This document shows positions 23,388-35,039 of a stretch of DNA of 64,000 nucleotides, one piece after another; the stretch's first letter is position 1; each line of letters begins with the position of its first letter. The notes beneath the pieces are model-generated. The model had not been told where the DNA came from. It made no database searches and saw only the letters and a list, made by a program, of their open reading frames with translations. This stretch comes from Hyaloperonospora brassicae (lineage: Eukaryota; Oomycota; Peronosporomycetes; Peronosporales; Peronosporaceae). The translations under genes were made by a program, and so were the position numbers. The stretch covers positions 485,102 to 549,101 of the forward strand of contig CANTFL010001444.1 in NCBI GenBank assembly GCA_947650285.1. The letters are read 5' to 3'.

Positions 23388-23811
23388 TAGTGGCGCGGGG
23401 GGTCCTACTGCGGTGCCAGAAGGCGCTGTCGACGATCCGCATGGACGGAAGTGTGGCGCGGTCGAACTCAGTGATCTCACCGCTCTGGTACAGCTGCTGC
23501 TGCTTGTGCTGCTGCTTCCGGACGACCCAACACGGCGGTGGCGGCGGCGGCTGCTGCTGTCGATCGAGCACCGGTCGCTGCCACATGCTACTGCTATGGC
23601 CTCGATCGTTGCGGTGTTTCACGACCGCTTGGAGGTGCGGGACGACGCTCGTCGCTGTGGTAAACAGGTCGTGATCTGTGACCAGTGCGTGGACGAACGA
23701 CCGCGACAAGAGCGCGTGGCGGGCGGACGCAGGCGACGTGACGCTGCTCTGGTAGTCGCTGCTGCGGACGCTGCCGTGGCAACTGCTGCCCGCGTAGTAG
23801 CTGTCGTTCAT
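20983..23811 (-). CDS. FYVE-type zinc finger protein with START-like and GAF domains
   Basis: 942 residues from the ATG at 23811 (MNDSYYAG); the frame is open to 24234 but that part looks like leader sequence. Residues about 204-404 resemble the START-like lipid-binding region of oomycete FYVE proteins (YHLTSLYSDL, then IVMTAYVCHSPGG). A FYVE-related finger lies near 463-520 (C-x2-C, RFCQLCAQCVCRECS, C-x2-C at YPCAAN). A GAF domain fills about 797-935 (the GFPIKAPDGDVVACLCTVD segment is typical). FYVE fingers bind phosphatidylinositol 3-phosphate on endosomes and GAF domains bind small ligands, so membrane-targeted sensing is inferred. The N-terminus carries Thr and Ala runs from an AGT/AGC repeat at 23347-23391. 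Confidence 0.82.
23347..23391. repeat. AGC/AGT trinucleotide repeat in coding sequence
   Basis: Encodes a threonine run followed by an alanine run near residue 145 of the FYVE protein; likely length-variable. Confidence 0.8.
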
Positions 23812-24850
23812 GTGCAACAGCGCCGTGCGATCCAAAAGGGGGCACGAGGGCACGAGACGGGTTGGCGACGGTAATGGAAATTCAAAAGTGAGGACGACGA
23901 CGAGGACGACGACGAGTGGGGCGATTGAGCCAATTGGAAACGTACCCCAAGAGCTCTGCAAACGCCTCGCGGGCAATGAATGAATGGTACCCATTATCAA
24001 AGCATCGACTTGCGCTCGGTCAAGTGATTGGGAGGGATCCGGATGCCTGGGGCTTCCGCTGGCTCGACGAGTGGCCTGATCAAGAGCGCACGTGGCTGAC
24101 TGACCAACTGCCGGCCGTCGCGGACTGACCAGCGACGGCTTTGGCCAAGAGTGGCAAGTCGCACTCGATTCGAGCGACTTGCGCGGACGCACTGTGGTGA
24201 TGGCGTTCATTGAAGTTGAACCGCGAGGGGACATTAAGTGTCTGCCTCGTTCTCACGACTCGATTAAGCTCTACGGAAACGACGGAATGCATGGGCGGAC
24301 GGCCACTTGGAAGCTCGAGAGCTCCGGCTCCGTGGACAGCCAGATCGGCGATGTGTGCGCCGTGCGCGTCATTTGCAGTACTCGAAACAACATCACGAGG
24401 CTTGGAACCCCCGCCTCCCCACTGTGTCTGACAGCTTTCCGCTTACCTTTTCAGCAGCTACAGGCGCACGCACGTCCCGGATCTCGTGTGCCACTCATTG
24501 AGTGTTGAGTTCATCGTAGCGTCGTCTCTGTCCGCGCATCCCCGTCGGTGCAACTACTCGGAGAATATCGAACGTCTAGAGGCCAGTCAATGTGCTCAGC
24601 TTGCCGCCGATACTGAACCGGCTACGCTGCTGGCCCGTCTCCCACTAGTGGCGGCAATTGCACATGCATTCGTCTAGCTACCAATCCCTTCGAAGAAGCC
24701 CAGCGAATAGCAAACTGATGCATCGCGCGGATGCGGACGAATAGTCGGATCGGTGTACACAGACCCACCGAAAAAAGCACCTCGTGTTAAGAAATAACGT
24801 ACACAACAGACTCGTTCAAAGCATGCGGTTCGTGATCTACGTTGTCTCGT
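23812..24850. other. Intergenic
   Basis: About 1 kb between BiP's stop codon and the FYVE gene start. A 109-codon frame (24179-24508 +) has no recognisable domain. Part of the upstream FYVE frame (23812-24234) is open and could be coding if translation starts further upstream. Confidence 0.45.
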
Positions 24851-26848
24851 CTACAGCTCGTCGTGTTCGTCATCCTCGTCATCCTCAGCAGTCTCGTACG
24901 TGTCGTCCTGGCCAGCGCCACTCTCGTACACCTTCGACATGATCGGGTTCACCAGCTTCTCCACCTCCTTCTGCTTCGCCTCAAAGTCCTCCTTGTCCGC
25001 CTCCTGGTTGTCCTCCAACCAGTCCATCGCGTCCTGCACGGCAGTCAGGACCGTGTCCTTGTCGTCCTCCTCAATCTTGTCGTCGAGCTTGCCCTCCACA
25101 TTGTTCTTCAGGTTGTACAAGTAGCCTTCCAGCGAGTTGCGCCCGTCAATGCGATCCTTGACACGCTTGTCCTCGTCCGCAAACTCGGACGCCTCCTGGA
25201 CCATGCGGTCAATCTCTTCCTGCGACAAACGACCCTTCTCGGCCGTGATCGTAATCGTCTCGGCCTTGCCCGTGCCCTTGTCCTCGGCGGACACTTGCAG
25301 GATACCATTGGCGTCAATCTCGAACGTCACCTCAATCTGAGGCACGCCGCGGGGAGCGGGCGGCAAACCAGTCAGCTCGAACTTGCCCAGCAAACGGTTG
25401 TCCTTCGTCATCGCACGCTCGCCCTCGAACACCTGGATCAACACAGCAGGCTGGTTGTCCTGGTACGTCGAGAACGTCTGCGACTTCTTGGTCGGGATCA
25501 CCGTGTTGCGGTTGATGAGCTTCGTCATGACGCCGCCCACGGTCTCAATGCCCTGAGATAGAGGCACGACGTCAATCAGCAGCACGTCCTTCGTCAAATC
25601 GTCCTGCTCGCCGCCCAGAATACCGCCCTGCACAGCTGCGCCGTACGCCACAGCCTCATCCGGGTTCACACCACGCGACGGCTCCTTGCCGTTAAAGTAG
25701 TCCTTGATCAGCTGCTGGACCTTGGGGATGCGCGTCGAACCGCCTACGAGCACGATCTCATCCACCTCCGACTTCTTCAGTCCCGCGTCTTTCATCACCT
25801 TCTCCACCGGTCCCAACGTCTTCTTGAACAAATCGTCATTCAGCTTCTCAAATCGCGCACGACTCAACGACTCGGTAAAGTCCTCGCCCTCCAGCAACGA
25901 TTCAATCTCCAGACGCGCTTGCGCTTGCGCCGACAAGGCGCGCTTCACACGCTCTGCTTCACGTCGCAGCTTCTGCAGCGCACGCTTGTCCGAGGCCACG
26001 TCAATGTTCTTGTCCTTCTTCCACTTCTTGATAAAGTACTGCATGATGCGCTGGTCAAAGTCCTCGCCGCCCAAGTGCGTGTCGCCGTTGGTCGCCAGCA
26101 CTTCAAACACACCGCCGTCGATCGCCAGCAGTGTCACGTCAAACGTACCGCCTCCCAAGTCAAACACCAGCACGTTCTTCTCGCCCTGCGCCTTCTTGTC
26201 AATGCCGTACGCAATAGCAGCCGCCGTCGGCTCGTTAATGATCCGCTGGACCGTCAAACCCGCAATCGTGCCGGCGTCCTTCGTCGCTTGACGCTGGGCG
26301 TCGTTGAAGTACGCCGGCACTGTCACCACAGCGTCAAACACCTCGCGGCCAATGTACCCTTCGGAAATGTGCTTCATCTTGGTCAAAACCATGGCCGACA
26401 CTTCTTCCGGGGCAAACTGGCGCTTCTCGCCCTTGACTTCCACCTGGATAAACGGCTTCCCGTCCTTGTTCACGAGCTCATAGGGCAGCAGCTTCTTGTC
26501 CGACTGCACCGACTTGTCCGTGTACTTTCGGCCAATCAGCCGCTTGACATCGAACAACGTCTTCTCCGGGTTGATCGTCGCCTGGTTCTTGGCGCCGTCG
26601 CCAATCAGCCGCTCGTCGTTCGAGTCCCACGCCACGTACGACGGCGTAATGCGGTTGCCCTGGTCGTTCGCAATGATCTCCACCTTCTGGTCCTTGTAAA
26701 TGCCCACGCACGAGTACGTCGTGCCCAGGTCAATGCCGATCACGGGCCCGCGCGGCCCTTTCGCCTCTTCGCCCGACACCGCCGCGTTCGCGAGCGCCGC
26801 CGCGGCGAGGAAACAAATCGTGCGCAGGTTCATCGAAGATTTGGCCAA
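24851..26848 (-). CDS. ER-lumenal Hsp70 chaperone BiP/GRP78
   Basis: 665 residues, single exon, full length for the family. A hydrophobic signal peptide occupies residues 6-24 (translation may equally start at the ATG at 26833, giving [13 protein letters not shown]). The nucleotide-binding domain shows [27 protein letters not shown] and [16 protein letters not shown]; the substrate-binding domain follows from about residue 415, and the acidic C-terminus ends in HDEL, the ER retention signal. It folds secreted and membrane proteins by ATP-driven cycles in the ER lumen. Upstream is a 1.3-kb region shared divergently with the hydrolase gene at 28127. Highly conserved, so this is the most secure call in the window. 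Confidence 0.97.
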   Translation of the reverse strand: MAKSSMNLRTICFLAAAALANAAVSGEEAKGPRGPVIGIDLGTTYSCVGIYKDQKVEIIANDQGNRITPSYVAWDSNDERLIGDGAKNQATINPEKTLFDVKRLIGRKYTDKSVQSDKKLLPYELVNKDGKPFIQVEVKGEKRQFAPEEVSAMVLTKMKHISEGYIGREVFDAVVTVPAYFNDAQRQATKDAGTIAGLTVQRIINEPTAAAIAYGIDKKAQGEKNVLVFDLGGGTFDVTLLAIDGGVFEVLATNGDTHLGGEDFDQRIMQYFIKKWKKDKNIDVASDKRALQKLRREAERVKRALSAQAQARLEIESLLEGEDFTESLSRARFEKLNDDLFKKTLGPVEKVMKDAGLKKSEVDEIVLVGGSTRIPKVQQLIKDYFNGKEPSRGVNPDEAVAYGAAVQGGILGGEQDDLTKDVLLIDVVPLSQGIETVGGVMTKLINRNTVIPTKKSQTFSTYQDNQPAVLIQVFEGERAMTKDNRLLGKFELTGLPPAPRGVPQIEVTFEIDANGILQVSAEDKGTGKAETITITAEKGRLSQEEIDRMVQEASEFADEDKRVKDRIDGRNSLEGYLYNLKNNVEGKLDDKIEEDDKDTVLTAVQDAMDWLEDNQEADKEDFEAKQKEVEKLVNPIMSKVYESGAGQDDTYETAEDDEDDEHDEL

Positions 26849-28126
26849 TCGGGGCGAAGTACGTTAGGTGCGTCTCTCGGGCAGCGAATTGGATAATGAG
26901 GGGAACGGGGGGAAGAGCGATGTCTCGAATACAACACAGCATACAAAGCGCAAGTGAAACGACTGCTGACGTGGCGCCTGCACGGGCCGGTCGATTCGAG
27001 AAGCGAGCGGACGTGGCGGCTTCTAGAAAGTGAAGACCACGTCTGGAGTATGCTCGACTTTGTATGGGCCATACAACATCCAAGACCACGAGTGCCACGC
27101 GGCCGCACCGTCCGACTAAGTACGAAGATTCACCTCCTTTTGTGGCAGCATCAACGTCGGTCGCACATGCACACCACACACCTCTTGTCGGTCGTATCGG
27201 AGCGCTCGGCGCACTTAAGCGGACACCACGTTGCGCAAGTAGGACGCGCGCGCGCACTGTTGTCATGTCGACGCGGGCTTCGTGCGATCGCACTTAGCCG
27301 AACGCAAGTAGCCATTTCACCGACCACCTGCCGACCAATATGTGCCCGTGATTTGCAACGGCGACGAGTCGGACGTCCGCGCGACGTGGGGCCAACGCCA
27401 CTGAATCGGTAGAGAGCGTCACAGGACATTCGTTTTCGAAGCGCTTGTCACGCGATTGTGTCGGAGTGAGCGTCAACGTTCTGGTTGCGTTCGCGTCCGC
27501 ATCGCATCGCACACACACACACACATAGGCACACACGCGTTGCAGCAATGAGCGCGAGTGTCGTTAGATGACGATGAGCGCTGTGCTTTGCATGAAGCAG
27601 TCGGCGCAGTCCAATGGAAACGGTAGCAGATCAGTTGACTGAGTAGCAGCAGACAGCAACTCGAGGGCGACGTCGTGCGTGTTGAACGCACCACACAACG
27701 ACACTTTGTCTCTCCTCTGTGTTTCTTGATCCGCTGCTGGGCACACCGCCTCATAGCGAAGGCGTTCGACACACATGAGTAATCCATGGGCTCTTTACGG
27801 CCACTGACGGTCTGTGCAACCGAACGCGTCGTCGCTCTTCAGACGCGGACATTCGTTCTCTGCTGCTTTACCGCACAGTTGCCACGCGAGGCCTGAAACC
27901 AAAGGAGAACCGCTTGCCACGACGGTCACATCGTCTTAGCTGTCCCTCAAGCATTGCCCGAAAGGAGCAATGCGTGTGCCAGTTGCATGGTCCGCCCGCG
28001 TCCATCCGATCGCGTGAATGGATACGATGCTCGTGAGACCCTTCAGGCCGACACGTGTTCTGCACCAGTCGGTCTCACTGTCCGACGTCACTCGCTCGTT
28101 TGCTATCAAGACAGCTTCTCTGTCCA
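26849..28126. promoter_or_regulatory. Divergent intergenic region BiP / hydrolase
   Basis: 1.28 kb between two divergent start codons; must contain both promoters. A CA-dinucleotide tract is at 27510-27528. Overlapping open frames on both strands (e.g. 26954-27412 +, 26730-27293 -) have no recognisable domains and are probably chance. No specific transcription factor site could be identified. Confidence 0.5.
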
Positions 28127-29074
28127 ATGGAAGTGATTGTGCTGGGCTGTGGACCGTCGTCCTCGGTGCCTTCCATGCGCTGCGTTCTGCGTCAGGATTG
28201 TGCCGTGTGCCTCGAAGCCCACGCGAATCCGCACTCGAAGAACCGTCGCTTGAACCCCAGTCTGCTCGTGCGCAACCTGGCAACGCACACCAACGTCCTC
28301 GTTGACTGTGGCAAGACCTTCCGTGAGGCTGCACTCAGGTTCTTCCCTCCACTCGGTGTCACGACTGTTCACGCACTAGTGCTAACACACGACCACGCGG
28401 ATGCATTGCTCGGAATGGACGACCTCCGAGAGGTTCAAGCGCATAACGAGACGGTCGACCCTGTGACCAAGGAGCGATACAAGATCTCGCCCGAGGCTAT
28501 GAAGGTGCACTGCAGTGAGCGCACGAGCTGCGATGTGATTGCAAAGTTCCCATACTTGATTGACCACGAGCCCTCATCGCAGCTCTTGGTTGACGACGAG
28601 GGCGTGCCGAAACCCTTTCGATGGACGGCCAAGCTCGAAGTTGACATCTTTCATCCATGGAAACCATTCGAGGCGAGTGGCATACGGTTCCTGCCGTTCC
28701 CGGTGATTCATGGAGCTGGCTACACATCGTTCGGATTCGAGTTTGGATCGGAGCTCGGGGCTCGGTTTGTCTACATTTCAGACGTGAGCGAGATACCCGA
28801 GGAGACGAAAGCTTTCCTCAATGATGCCACGAAGCCTCGGATCGACATTTTGCTGATCGACGCACTCAATCTGGAGACATACCACAGCACCCACATGACC
28901 TTGCAGAACGTGGTGGAAGAAATCGCTACGATAAAACCAAAGCGTACGTTGCTTACAGGCATGGGCCATGACTTTGACTATCCGAAGCATAGTGTCGAGT
29001 TGCTCGAAATGGGTGAGGCAAAAGGCTTGAACATCGAAATGACCTACGACGGATTGCATGTCACCCTTCCCTGA
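28127..29074 (+). CDS. Metallo-beta-lactamase-fold hydrolase (PhnP-like)
   Basis: 315 residues from the ATG at 28127 (MEVIVLGCGPSSSVPS); the frame is open from 28055 but similarity to the fold starts at MEVIVLG. The core shows VLVDCGK, the metal-binding LTHDHADALLG, FPVIHGAGY, YISDVSEI, LLIDAL, and a late THMTLQ and GMGHDFDY histidine segment, all in the order expected of the PhnP / cyclic-phosphodiesterase branch of the superfamily. Such proteins use two metal ions to hydrolyse phosphodiesters; the substrate here is unknown. No signal peptide, so probably cytosolic. It is the only plus-strand gene in the right half of the host block and is divergent from BiP. Confidence 0.85.
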   Translation: MEVIVLGCGPSSSVPSMRCVLRQDCAVCLEAHANPHSKNRRLNPSLLVRNLATHTNVLVDCGKTFREAALRFFPPLGVTTVHALVLTHDHADALLGMDDLREVQAHNETVDPVTKERYKISPEAMKVHCSERTSCDVIAKFPYLIDHEPSSQLLVDDEGVPKPFRWTAKLEVDIFHPWKPFEASGIRFLPFPVIHGAGYTSFGFEFGSELGARFVYISDVSEIPEETKAFLNDATKPRIDILLIDALNLETYHSTHMTLQNVVEEIATIKPKRTLLTGMGHDFDYPKHSVELLEMGEAKGLNIEMTYDGLHVTLP

Positions 29075-29848
29075 TCAAGCTGCCTGAGAAAGAGTATGCA
29101 AAGCGGAACGCGATGGTCGAACAATATCTTTTGTGCATACTGTACGTGCCTCTCCTGTTTGATTGCGTTGATCGGAACTACACTCTGTAGTCTCGTCCAG
29201 AAAAGCCCTGGAGGACGATGTGCAATGCGAAGAATCGGTGACGACCAAGTGTTAGTTTAGTTGACTTGCCGTGTTTCCGAGTCAACTTTGACAGACTTTT
29301 GCAGGTCGAACTTTGGCTGCTCAGACTCAGCAGAGTGGTGGACGTGACATGCACTGCCTTTCACGCTGTCTGTGCACACATCCACTTGACAGGAAGAAGC
29401 TATGTCATTCCTTGTTAGTTAAAGCCTTCGTCCCATTTTTCTGCTCCAGCCCTCAGGCTTACCTCAGTGCATACGTCAAGCTCCGCTGCATGTATGTTTT
29501 CAGATTGCCATGTTCACGCAGATATTCACTCTTGACCAGGCAGCGACTTGTCTAGGTGCGAGACTCGCAAAGACGTGTAGCCTTGTGTAAAGGCCGGGGA
29601 TTCGACGACGAGCAAGCGCATTATCGTACGAAAGTGACGAACGATTCATTGCTGTGAAGACGCATGTCGTGATATTTGAGCCAAGTCTCTGCGTCTGATC
29701 AACACGGAACGTGATGGTCCAGGAACTCAAGTAACGAGCAAAGCCGCCGATTCCAAACATATGTATGCAGTACATGCAGCAAAAGTCCAACGGCGCTTAA
29801 ACATCAGCTTGGAAGATTGCATCGTTCTCACGTGACATGACTCTAGTT
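29075..29848. other. Intergenic
   Basis: Gap between convergent hydrolase and COG8 genes; holds both 3' ends. No gene seen. Confidence 0.5.
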
Positions 29849-32163
29849 CTATGCTTCGGCTTGAGCAGCAGCTTGATTGATCGTATTGTTGTCGGGGGCA
29901 TCGGCACTTTGACTCTCGGGTTCCATACACCCAGCGCTCTCGTCCGCTGTAGTCTTTGCTGACCGCCTGTCGTGCGGAACAGAAACGAGCAAACCAGCTT
30001 CGTGCATGATCACACCAAGATCTTCGATCTCCTTGCTCAAGACCCGAATCGCACTAAGTGCAGCGACTGATGACACGGGGAACAGGCGATGAAAGCACCT
30101 GATCAAATATGGCACGAGCTCCGAACGAATGACCTAAATCGTGCATACCAAAGGTCAGCAACAACTCGCCTCCATCAAATATAAGAAGCGTGTCAGGAAT
30201 GTCCAATCTGGCGCACCTCAACCATCGCGCATACAGATTCCGTAAGCGCCGCTTTCCGTGCATGTCTTGAAGCCGTGTCACTTTCATCATCGTAGCTCTC
30301 GGTCCCTGGGGCATGCAGATCAAGCTTGTTCTCCTTCGCAAACTCAGCGACTGTAAACAATATGGTGCGGATCACACTTTGATACTTTTTACCCAAACGA
30401 TTCTGCAGCGACAAAATCGTGCACAGCCTCAATTCGTTTAGCGAAGACAGCAGCGCGTTGGTAAATTCGGCCAGCAAAGGAAAAGACATGAGACACCGTG
30501 GAGGTGAATAGTCGTCACGATCTAGAGACGTCGGCGCGAGACGAGAAGCGTCAGGGAAATTGCTGGCACTTCCATTGGCAGACGAACGGTAAGATGCGAC
30601 CACGATGGGTGTCGCTGGGCACGTCGGCATCGAAGAGTCAATTGATGCTGACAACGAGTGCGCGATCAGACTGTCCCGAAAATCGCGGCATGCCGACCGC
30701 CACGATTCTGTCATCAACGTCAGCACGTGGTCTTCGAAATACACAACAAGCACTGCGCGGAAGTCCACACCAACACGACCAAGTGACCCCCCGAAAAACA
30801 GACTCTGTTCAAGAATCGTAGCGACCGAGCTCAGGTCTTCAACCTTTGGCAACTGCCTACTTACAGCAAAATAAATACACGTTAGTACCGTAGCACTGCA
30901 GCATCTTATACGTCGACCAGCTAGGCGTAACTACAGTATGCGTACTTCATGAGAGTGTGAATGAACTCTGCCACCGTCGTCGTTGCCCAGCGACAGAGCG
31001 GCGGGTCCACTTTGCCGTCTACGTTCTATACAAAAGAGTCGAAACCGATACATGCGCAAGTTATCAAGCATCATGATTTTGCAATATCCGGTCTTTTCGG
31101 AAGACGTACCTCGCTACCGAAGATCGCTGAGTACTGCGTGATCGTGTCAAACCAGCTCGTTCGCTTGATATCGATAACTTGGATAATCTACCATTTGTGT
31201 AGCAAGGACCTTCAGTACCGGACAGGCTGCATCCAAATCATGATAAAAGAGCAGCAGTCGTACATATTGATACGGGTCCGAGGACGAGATGCCGCGGCTT
31301 AACGATTTTAGCCACACATTCCGGCAAGCAAGGAACTCTTCTTTCAGCTGTTTTTCATACTCCAACGACTCGACAGCAGCTGTCCCTTCTCTTCGAAGAA
31401 GAAGAAGACTATCCAGACGCCGGATATGGCCCACAATACGAACGCATAGCGCTAGTTGCAGGTCTTCGCGCAACTTTTGTAGCAGTCTTTTGCGCAACGC
31501 TTTGGTCATCTCCACCACCTCTCGCATGAGACATTTCGTCACCACGTTATGTGACGCGCTCGCGTCGTCGTCGAACATCTCACGTGCAAGTTGCACGACA
31601 TCCAGTGCCGAGTCAAACAACTCGTTTAGAATACACGCTTCCAGTAACTGTGGGATCTCCAGCAACTCTGTTAACTAGCAGGAACAAGCAGCACCATCGT
31701 TGCAATAATCGTCTGTCAGTGTACCGCATAAATATCTCGGGCTCCAAATTTCCATTTACCTGCAGATAATGCTCAAGGACGTATTGAGTATCGTCGTGCT
31801 TTGCCACGACGTCCACCAAATCCTTTTCAAGCTCACCAAAACGTTCCTGTAGCTCTGGAATGGCAGTTTCAATCTTGACCATTCGCTCGTTGAGCTCTGC
31901 AAGCTGTGCGTCGCCAATTTATTAATCAAGTATTGTATTGCAATCAAGTCGCAATCCTTATCTTTTATGCACAAGGTTTCAAACATTATTTTTGTACGCA
32001 CATCGTCGTTGACGACGCCAGCACACTGGTTGCTCTGGATGAAAACGTGGTAATGTTGTAACACGAGGTTGCGCAGCTGCTGCGTCGTGCTTTCTGCCTG
32101 ATTCTGCAATCTACATGGCTCTCTCTTAAGCTCTTCGAGCGAGCAGGTCTTGAGCGACGCCAT
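29849..32163 (-). CDS. COG8: Conserved oligomeric Golgi complex subunit 8, seven exons
   Basis: Reconstructed minus-strand exons: 32163-32002, 31903-31760, 31674-31210, 31163-31110, 31025-30946, 30856-30217, 30133-29849; GT-AG introns, continuous frame, 609 residues, within the family's usual size. Family features: N-terminal coiled-coil (AELNERMVKIETAIPELQ), LLEIPQLLEACI, DPYQYVRLLLF, the WFDTITQYSAIFG segment, GRVGVDFRAVL, and a FPLLAEFTNALLSSLNELRL block. COG8/Dor1 belongs to the COG tether that captures retrograde vesicles at the Golgi. The intron between exons 3 and 4 is only 46 bases, so that junction is the weakest. The C-terminal 50 residues are polar and unconserved. Its promoter lies beside a segment duplicated at 62265. 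Confidence 0.88.
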
Positions 32164-32258
32164 GATGGTATACTTTTTGTAATCTAATATCGAGTTTGAC
32201 GAGCACCTCGCCGTGCGATAATATTCGTAAAAACCGGTTCCATTGGCGGTTTTCAATG

Positions 32259-33240
32259 ATAAGTGAAGTTGATTCAAATCGACCAGTGTACCTATATTTA
32301 GATGCCTATCGCTCCGAATCCCAACAGCTGATACATTTTACATTACGGTATGAACTTGCTCTCGTACGACCGCGCAAATGATGACATGTACCAGCATTTT
32401 CCAGCTTGGTCGTAAATGTACGCTTTTGACGCTTAGGGCATGCCGATTTTCTCATACGCTCACAGCAACCTAGTAAGTTGTGTCACAGAACCGTGATTGC
32501 CCAAACAAGCCGTTACAATAATGATGAAGCATGCAGAGTCGTAAGCACAGCTAGCCAAGCAACGTTGCTATCTTGTTCCGACTGATGGAGATGATGGAGC
32601 TAGAATCATGCCGGATGAAGCTCAAGCATTACCTGTCCGAAACTGAGGCAGCTTTCCCTTTGCTATATCGCGAGTCCGTGCAACACATATTCATGCGATG
32701 CTTCTGAAGATGTGTTGTGCAGACGATGCATACATGGACTTGCGATAGTAAAAAGCCAAAGTTTGAGAATGGCAAATGGTCAGTGTACAACCTTGTGTTG
32801 GCGGCATAGGTCAGGGTCAATCTCGACGTGTCTCCGGCCGTTACCTACAGACCACTTGCCACTTACTCCTTTCCGACAATACGTGCGTATGGTGTTACAA
32901 CGCTTTGCTACATTGTCTTTTCGACCGGTGGTCCCCCACGACACAACTTTACGTTTGCAATAGATGTCAAAAACGTAGATGCAATGTATTAATCTCTGTT
33001 ATATGCAAGTGACTGACTGATGAGAGAAACTTGTATGAGAGCCCGGCACGTCTGTGTAGTGATTGGCAGCGAGAAACGCGGATAGCAAGTCAAAAGTCAA
33101 CCTCTGCATCAGTGCTCTTGTCTTGACTGCTTACGCAAGACTGCGATCTCATTTTTCAACGTCTTCAGCATCTGAGCCTTAAGATCTTCCAGCTCCAATG
33201 GCTGAAGGCGTTTTGAAAATGGTTCAGATGATACGGACGA
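32259..33240. repeat. Segmental duplication, copy 1
   Basis: Nearly identical (few percent divergence plus small indels) to 62265-63806 once the solo LTR in that copy is removed. It covers the gap between COG8 and the effector gene and the effector's last codons. The gap (32164-33108) holds no other supported gene. Confidence 0.88.
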
Positions 33241-34248
33241 GCTCAGCTTTTCTGCTTTCTCCTTCACGGATGCAGCTTGCTCCTTCCCAAACATCATCGT
33301 TAGAAGCGAGGAGATTTCTTGATGCTCCGAAGGAAGTACATCCATGACCGTCGAGATGTATCTGATGAAGAAGTCCAGGTTGTAGTGTCCTAAGATAGAC
33401 TGTCCCTGTGTTGGGATTGCCAGATCCAGAGCAATTTCATCGAACTGCGTCCTGCGTAGCATCAAGTATATATATAGCAACTGTTCCAGGAGCTCTGCAT
33501 CTTCGGCATGGATGCCATTGAGCTTCAAAATCGACAAAAAAGATGCGAGTTTGGCCAAATCACCGAAGCCGTGGTACAATGTCTGAAACATCCTGACGGG
33601 TGGTGTATCTGGTCTTGCCGCGTTGTATTTCTCGATGTAAATCCCCAGCTTCTCGTAAACCATGGCTGCAGTAGGAATTCTACCGTCCTCATATCCGGGA
33701 ATCATCTTCTTGAAGAGCTCGAGAGGATGCACGTCAACTGGAGACGTTTTAGCTTCCGTCGACGCCGTTGCTTTCGGACGTGCACGACCTGACGCTCGGG
33801 TCGCTTTAAGCGAATCGCCTCGCTTGAATGCTCTTCCCTTCGGCGCCAAAGTAGCTACACGTTGCCTAGTGGGGTTTTCTCGAGGGACCTTACGCCGGAA
33901 ATTGATAAATTTCTTGACTGAATTTCGAATGTGCACCCGCATCGGAATGAACTGCGAGGCCAAGGCCTCAACTGGAGCACTTGCTTGCCATCCGTTGATC
34001 AGCTCGTGTGATGCCGTTTCGATCGCTTCAACGCCATTCATCGCAAGTGCCAGCCTTTCTTCGCCAGTCTTGGGGTCGTGTACCTCCAGCGGCTTCTTGA
34101 TAGCGACGCCATCGTGGACACCGTGAGCGGAACGAATGGCGGCCTCAAGCTCAGCCTTCGTCATCGTACGGCTGGATGGCTCCAACGCGTTCGTTCCGTC
34201 TGTCAAAGTCGCAGCGCAAGCTACAAGTACGAAGTAGTAGATGCGCAT
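33109..34248 (-). CDS. Secreted EER-type candidate effector
   Basis: 379 residues. A clear signal peptide (MRIYYFVLVACAA..., cleavage expected near residue 20) is followed by a polar region with an EER motif at about 63-65 (TGEERLALA); no RxLR is visible between them. Then come a basic linker (about 105-160) and a helical C-terminal domain of about 200 residues with spaced Trp/Tyr/Phe and Leu positions, as in oomycete effectors, but I cannot assign a WY fold with certainty. The true start is 34248; an apparent upstream extension to 34377 runs into the LTR that begins at 34317. Inferred role: protein delivered to or acting on the host plant; target unknown. A truncated paralogue lies at 63675. 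Confidence 0.78.
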   Translation of the reverse strand: MRIYYFVLVACAATLTDGTNALEPSSRTMTKAELEAAIRSAHGVHDGVAIKKPLEVHDPKTGEERLALAMNGVEAIETASHELINGWQASAPVEALASQFIPMRVHIRNSVKKFINFRRKVPRENPTRQRVATLAPKGRAFKRGDSLKATRASGRARPKATASTEAKTSPVDVHPLELFKKMIPGYEDGRIPTAAMVYEKLGIYIEKYNAARPDTPPVRMFQTLYHGFGDLAKLASFLSILKLNGIHAEDAELLEQLLYIYLMLRRTQFDEIALDLAIPTQGQSILGHYNLDFFIRYISTVMDVLPSEHQEISSLLTMMFGKEQAASVKEKAEKLSSSVSSEPFSKRLQPLELEDLKAQMLKTLKNEIAVLRKQSRQEH

Positions 34249-34316
34249 CGTCGCGTCCACTCGTCTAGGCGCGATAGAGCAAATCGCGAAGTGAACGATC
34301 GGATCAGCTCGCACAC

Positions 34317-34620
34317 TGTAACGGGGTGAGCCCGTTACATTATAACTGATACGAATAAATCGAAGGTTAAATATCATTCATTTAGAAAATATTCAATTAC
34401 CATTACCCGAGAAGAGGTAATGTTGGCGTAATATTATTCTCGAGGGTAATATTTGTGGTTGCTCCACTTCTTGATTGATGTACACGCTGCATCAACCAAA
34501 TTAATCACTAATCGCTGCTAGACGCGCGCAATGAGTGGTGAGCAAGAAGCCCACATATGAGATTGTAGTTTAATATAGTTAGATGAAGACAAAGATAAAT
34601 TATAAGGAACCTTAAATATA
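34317..34620 (+). mobile_element. 5' LTR of Gypsy element A, left part
   Basis: Starts TGTAACGGG-GTGAG-CCCGTTACA and matches the LTR pieces at 54728-54799 and 59058-59450. The LTR is interrupted at 34620 by transposon M1 and resumes at 38203; combined length is about 465 bases. Confidence 0.9.
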
Positions 34621-35039
34621 GGGTAATGATATTTTCACCCCCATTTTTACTATTTTACCCCCTTGGAACCAATACAGGGTGTATTTCACAACTTATACGG
34701 AATCAATCATGGCAACTATATCAATTGGTACTACGCACTACCATTCACTTTATAACTTTATAACTACCACGAGGATCTGCTTGATATTTGATGGAGTCTG
34801 ATGAGTTCGAAGTCAAGTATTCTCCAGTAGAGAATGTGTTCACGGCTCTCCTATTGAAAGCACGCAAGCTTATATTTTCTCTTTCTATCTTCAATTCCGA
34901 CTATAAAAAGGGGAAATGATTGTTGTGTGCGACCGAGCGGGAATCATACAAGTCTACTGCTGTCGCGCGAAAGACCAAGACAAAACGTACAGGATGCGAA
35001 AACCGACTCATAGCGCGATAGATCGGCGCTGACAGGATG

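Noticed and set aside
24842..25561. Long plus-strand open frames over the BiP gene (also 25704-26291, 25919-26896)
   Set aside because: They mirror the highly conserved Hsp70 coding sequence on the other strand and have no domain of their own.
34249..34377. Upstream extension of the effector frame
   Set aside because: Its first codons lie in the inserted LTR, and the signal peptide starts only at 34248.
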